Source: Vibrio natriegens NBRC 15636 = ATCC 14048 = DSM 759
GTDB taxonomy: Bacteria; Pseudomonadota; Gammaproteobacteria; Enterobacterales; Vibrionaceae
Assembly (NCBI RefSeq): GCF_035621455.1
Contig: NZ_CP141822.1
Location: 1,364,001 to 1,428,000, forward strand
Reading direction: 5' to 3'
DNA length: 64,000 nt
Positions 61,343 to 64,000 of this stretch are shown here, piece by piece. The translations under genes were made by a program, and so were the position numbers. The number at the start of each line of letters is the position of its first letter. The first letter of the stretch is position 1. Under the pieces are notes generated by a model. The model was not told the DNA's origin. It saw nothing but the letters and a program-made list of their open reading frames with translations, and did no database searches.

Positions 61343-61440
61343 TGTGACCATTTGGTGATTACGAGTTCGCCGAAAGAATCAAAAGCAAAGCTGATCGAAT
61401 TCAAGTTGTTTCGTGTAAACTTGACTATTTTTCCCATACT
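61343..61440 (-). mobile_element. Solo IS3-family right end
   Basis: TGTGACCATTTGGTGA, CTGATCGAATTC and GTAAACTTGACT match 53940-54040 in order and orientation. No transposase body follows. It is the outer end of a related element that has lost the rest. Confidence 0.7.
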
Positions 61441-62013
61441 TGGCTCGTTTCCATCGACAATAAAATTACATGCAGATTCGTCTCTACAACAAATTTGGCT
61501 TCCAAGTAAATTAAAGTCCAAAGCAGCATATTGCTCGATGAAAGGAGTGGTGTGTTCAGGAATATATTTTTGAACCGAGGGCATTAATGCATAAGATGTT
61601 GAAGTATAGGAGTGAAGTTTCATATTAAACACGTAAGTAACTTCCGTTTCTTACCCAAACTAAGCTCTCATATCTGAGAGTTGTCCTATGATACGGGGTC
61701 TAGATCCTAAAGAGCGAAACAGGTCTAACTTATCGATTAACCTGTCACTCACCAGCGAATACTAAATCTGGACTAACTGCCACACTTTTTAAAAATTTAT
61801 TCTATCCTTCTTTTATTAGATCTCTATTGTTTTACGACTAAATATGGATATTCCTCTTCCCAATGATGAATAACACAATTAGCTAGTTTACAAAAGGCTC
61901 CACTAGCTGATCACTTCTTCTCATGGTAACTGTGAAGATAACTTTGTGGTCTATTGTAATTGGCGTCAGATGGTAACGAAACGAGTCAGCTATTAACTCA
62001 TAAGGAAATCACC
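61441..62013. other. Accessory intergenic DNA
   Basis: On the leftward strand an ATG at 61622 opens about 55 codons (MKLHSYTSTSYALMPSVQKY) that run into the IS end. There is no ribosome-binding site and no known family, so at most this is a truncated gene. The rest, to 62013, is AT-rich with a small stem (AGCTCTCA / TGAGAGTT at about 61664) and nothing else I can support. Confidence 0.35.
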
Positions 62014-62304
62014 ATGAAATCAGTTATCAAAGCTATTGTAATTGTATTCGCAGCTACATCAATGAATGCTTTTGCAACCAATGTCATTGAAAGTTTGAGT
62101 ATCGAAACGATAAAGCAAACCATGACAAAGGACCAAATTGAGCTTGTATTAAATAAGTGGAAAAATGAAAGATTAGCGAACATAGAGATAGAGTTAGAAA
62201 CATCACTAAGCACAAGTCAAGTTCCTGCTGGAGCACGTGGTGGGATACTGAGAGCTCAGATTGAATACGAATATGAAAAGTTAGCAAAATCCCTTGGTTT
62301 ATAA
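62014..62304 (+). CDS. Small secreted protein of unknown function
   Basis: 96 residues from ATG 62014, preceded by TAAGGAAAT. Signal peptide about residues 1-20 (AIVIVFAATSMNAFA then TNV). The mature protein is helical (KQTMTKDQIELVLNKWKNER) with likely coiled-coil character. No family recognised. The longer upstream frame lacks a start site. A terminator (62417-62441) follows. Confidence 0.65.
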   Translation: MKSVIKAIVIVFAATSMNAFATNVIESLSIETIKQTMTKDQIELVLNKWKNERLANIEIELETSLSTSQVPAGARGGILRAQIEYEYEKLAKSLGL

Positions 62305-62416
62305 ATCACTAGTCTATGGCTTATGGCAAACACAAATTTGCTACATTCTGTTCTAGCTCCTGAACCGACAACTTTAAGACGCTAGCAAGTTTGCATGAAT
62401 TCATCTGATAAATTGA

Positions 62417-62441
62417 TGGGGGTTTTAGAGTAAAACCCCCC
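62417..62441. terminator. Bidirectional terminator
   Basis: GGGGGTTTTA and TAAAACCCCC form a stem around GAG, with T-rich sequence on the right; it lies between convergent genes. Confidence 0.7.
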
Positions 62442-62486
62442 GTAATTTTACCTATTTTGAGTATTACGGCAGGGGGGAGTAGGTCT

Positions 62487-63359
62487 TTACGCACCAAGTA
62501 AAGGGAAACTTGCCAGCATATTTTTCAGACGGAGTGCATCCCAAGGTAAATGTTCTGTCACACCTAAACCAACAACCTCGACAGAACAATCTGCAATATC
62601 ATTGATTAAACGTTGAACGGCTGCAAGCTTCATTGCACCTTGAGTTAAACCTTCAAATTTATCGGCAGGGACATCACGCTCAGCGAAATACAACGAGCCG
62701 AAATCGGCAATAGACATTACATCTAAGTCCAGATGAATGGCGACTTTAGTAATGCCTTTCGCTTTTATCCAGTCTGTAACTGGTGCACTGGTTTCAGCTA
62801 ACTCTTCAGGTCCAGCAAAAGCCATATTATTTTTTTGAATAAAATCTGTTTCGTAGGGTAGGGTTGCTCCCAACCCAGCGAATATTACATTTTCAGGTTT
62901 GACGGGAGTTTTAACTACGGCTTTAAATTCATCGTCTCCGATGCCCATCAAGTTGCCGAGAACCATTGCATGAGCGTGGTTGTATTGTTCTGGTGTCAAA
63001 ATATCCGGGTGTGCATCAACCCAGATGATTCCAAGGTCACCTTCATACTTTTCATTTAAATAGTTGAAAGGAGCAAGATCAACAAGGCAGTCACCACCTA
63101 AAACAACAATATTGTCTGGCTGGTGTTTTTCAATAATTGCCTTAGCACTGTGTAGTTGGTCTAGCAGTTGGGAGCGACCTCTTAGTCCTTCCTCTTCTGC
63201 TAGTTCGTTACCTGTTGGACGACTGACCGGAACTTCTTCAACCGGACCTTTCGGATCTGGTGCTAAAAATGCCAGCATTTGTGAACCAAAATGATACGCT
63301 TCGTTATTACCACCTTGCCATTGAGGGAAATGTAAACGCAGTGTTTTTGAGTCAGACAT
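62487..63359 (-). CDS. Arginase-family protein with a variant metal site
   Basis: 290 residues of the ureohydrolase fold. Manganese-site motifs: GGDCL (88-92), where canonical enzymes have GGDH; VDAHPDI (114-120), complete; and HLDLDVM (209-215), in place of the usual SxDxDxxDP. The first His ligand is thus Cys, and the third motif lacks the final Asp-Pro. It may act on a non-arginine substrate. It lies downstream of and in the same direction as an MFS transporter gene, with a hairpin between, suggesting uptake and hydrolysis of one compound. Confidence 0.8.
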   Translation of the reverse strand: MSDSKTLRLHFPQWQGGNNEAYHFGSQMLAFLAPDPKGPVEEVPVSRPTGNELAEEEGLRGRSQLLDQLHSAKAIIEKHQPDNIVVLGGDCLVDLAPFNYLNEKYEGDLGIIWVDAHPDILTPEQYNHAHAMVLGNLMGIGDDEFKAVVKTPVKPENVIFAGLGATLPYETDFIQKNNMAFAGPEELAETSAPVTDWIKAKGITKVAIHLDLDVMSIADFGSLYFAERDVPADKFEGLTQGAMKLAAVQRLINDIADCSVEVVGLGVTEHLPWDALRLKNMLASFPLLGA

Positions 63360-63380
63360 ATATTCTCCTTTGAATTAGAT

Positions 63381-63401
63381 AAGCCCCGAAGTTTGGGGCT
63401 A
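63381..63401 (-). terminator. Hairpin between the MFS and arginase-family genes
   Basis: AAGCCCC and GGGGCTT-like arms pair around GAAGTTT. The T tract is short, so it may attenuate rather than stop read-through from the transporter gene into the arginase-family gene. Confidence 0.5.
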
Positions 63402-63432
63402 AATCGTATTTGAAAATAGATTTTAATTGTTG

Positions 63433-64000
63433 TTATGAACTTGCTGTCAGAGATACCTGACGGCGTTGAATTTTCACAGGTGCCGTTTCAATGAATAGCA
63501 ATGAAAGAATTGCAATCAGAGCAAACGCACCACCGACAATTTCCATTGTGATATGTAAACCAAACAGGTCAGCTAATCCACCAGCGACGATAGGCATGAT
63601 CACACCGCCTGCCATTTCTCCCACACCAGTAGGAATCCCGACAGCACTGCCAGCCTGTTTGGAAGGAACGCTTTCTGCGGGGATGATTGCCAAGTAAATA
63701 GGGGCAAGACCAAAGCCGAAGATGCCGGCAAAGCCCAAAAGTAAGAACATTTGAATTTGGCTAAGGCCAGTACTAAATGCGAATAAGAACATTAGTGCGC
63801 CGTAGATAGCTGAACATACAAATACGACAGGCTTTCTTCCCAAGCGATCTGAAAGCGAAGGCATAATGATCATGCCTAATGCACCACCAAAGCCCCAGCC
63901 TGAGATAATAAAGCCAACATCCGAGAGCTCTAAGTGAACAACCTGAGTTAGGTATAAAGCAACAAAGGTAGAGAAAACGTAAAGCCCACTTTGGAAACAA
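63433..64000 (-). CDS. MFS transporter, C-terminal part (cut by window edge)
   Basis: The leftward frame is open from the window edge to a stop at 63433, giving about 189 residues. An internal Met is not the start, because family sequence continues before it (SDVGFIISGWGFGGALGMII). The MFS loop motif MPSLSDRLGRKPVVFV follows, then about four to five membrane segments and the basic end VKIQRRQVSLTASS. The substrate may be linked to the neighbouring arginase-family enzyme. The N-terminal half is outside the window. Confidence 0.82.
   Translation of the reverse strand, partial: CFQSGLYVFSTFVALYLTQVVHLELSDVGFIISGWGFGGALGMIIMPSLSDRLGRKPVVFVCSAIYGALMFLFAFSTGLSQIQMFLLLGFAGIFGFGLAPIYLAIIPAESVPSKQAGSAVGIPTGVGEMAGGVIMPIVAGGLADLFGLHITMEIVGGAFALIAILSLLFIETAPVKIQRRQVSLTASS

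Noticed and set aside
61277..61632. Overlapping frames on both strands at the solo IS end
   Set aside because: They are explained by the IS3 end and the truncated phosphatase-like gene; no start signals.

Overview
The window looks like chromosome 1 of a Vibrio, probably of the Harveyi clade. This rests on recognised protein families and gene order: pheT, ihfA, relV, tpm, purT, cdd, yohJK, sbcB, tcyP, cobTSU, btuCD. Species assignment is inference. Most of the window is an ordinary core backbone, interrupted by four accessory stretches.

Layout. 1-330 is the 3' end of pheT. 440-5357 is a sucrose catabolic insert (scrB, scrK, scrR, an AEC carrier) lying between pheT and ihfA, with LacI-type operators and no sucrose PTS permease. 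5900-13221 is core: ihfA, relV, tpm, purT with a PurR box, cdd with a CRP-like site, yohJK and sbcB. 13305-18097 is a decayed island between sbcB and tcyP. It is bounded by an imperfect 44-bp direct repeat containing a terminator, and holds a tyrosine-recombinase C-terminus, an AlpA-like remnant, several integron attC-like sites and small cassette-type genes. 18125-35055 is core: tcyP, cobTSU-cobC, an oligopeptidase, astE, btuCD, an MFS/LysR pair and rlmF.

35090-42583 is a second accessory stretch that reads like a cluster of integron cassettes lacking an integrase. Small, mostly promoterless genes each end in an attC-like hairpin. They include two secreted metzincin-type protease paralogues, a GNAT enzyme, a phosphotransferase, a DUF2059 protein and a C39-like cysteine peptidase. 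Internal duplications and broken gene copies record recent rearrangement.

42698-52921 is a Fur-type iron/siderophore ABC transporter, an M20 peptidase, and the tyrosine/homogentisate degradation operon (hpd, hmgA, fumarylacetoacetase, maiA). 53606-53794 holds two tandem tRNA-Val(GAC) genes. Behind them, 53940-61440 is a graveyard of IS3 and IS66 remnants and a truncated phosphatase-like gene. It surrounds an intact three-gene membrane dehydrogenase operon (Tat-type small subunit, GMC flavoprotein, triheme cytochrome c) and an MFS exporter. The window ends with a variant arginase-family enzyme and a partial MFS transporter.

I see no CRISPR array, rRNA, intact prophage or intact transposase. 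No wholly new system is proven. The strongest leads are the integrase-less cassette cluster with its paired metzincins, the island with terminator-containing direct repeats, and the signal-peptide-like N-terminus of the RelV alarmone synthetase.
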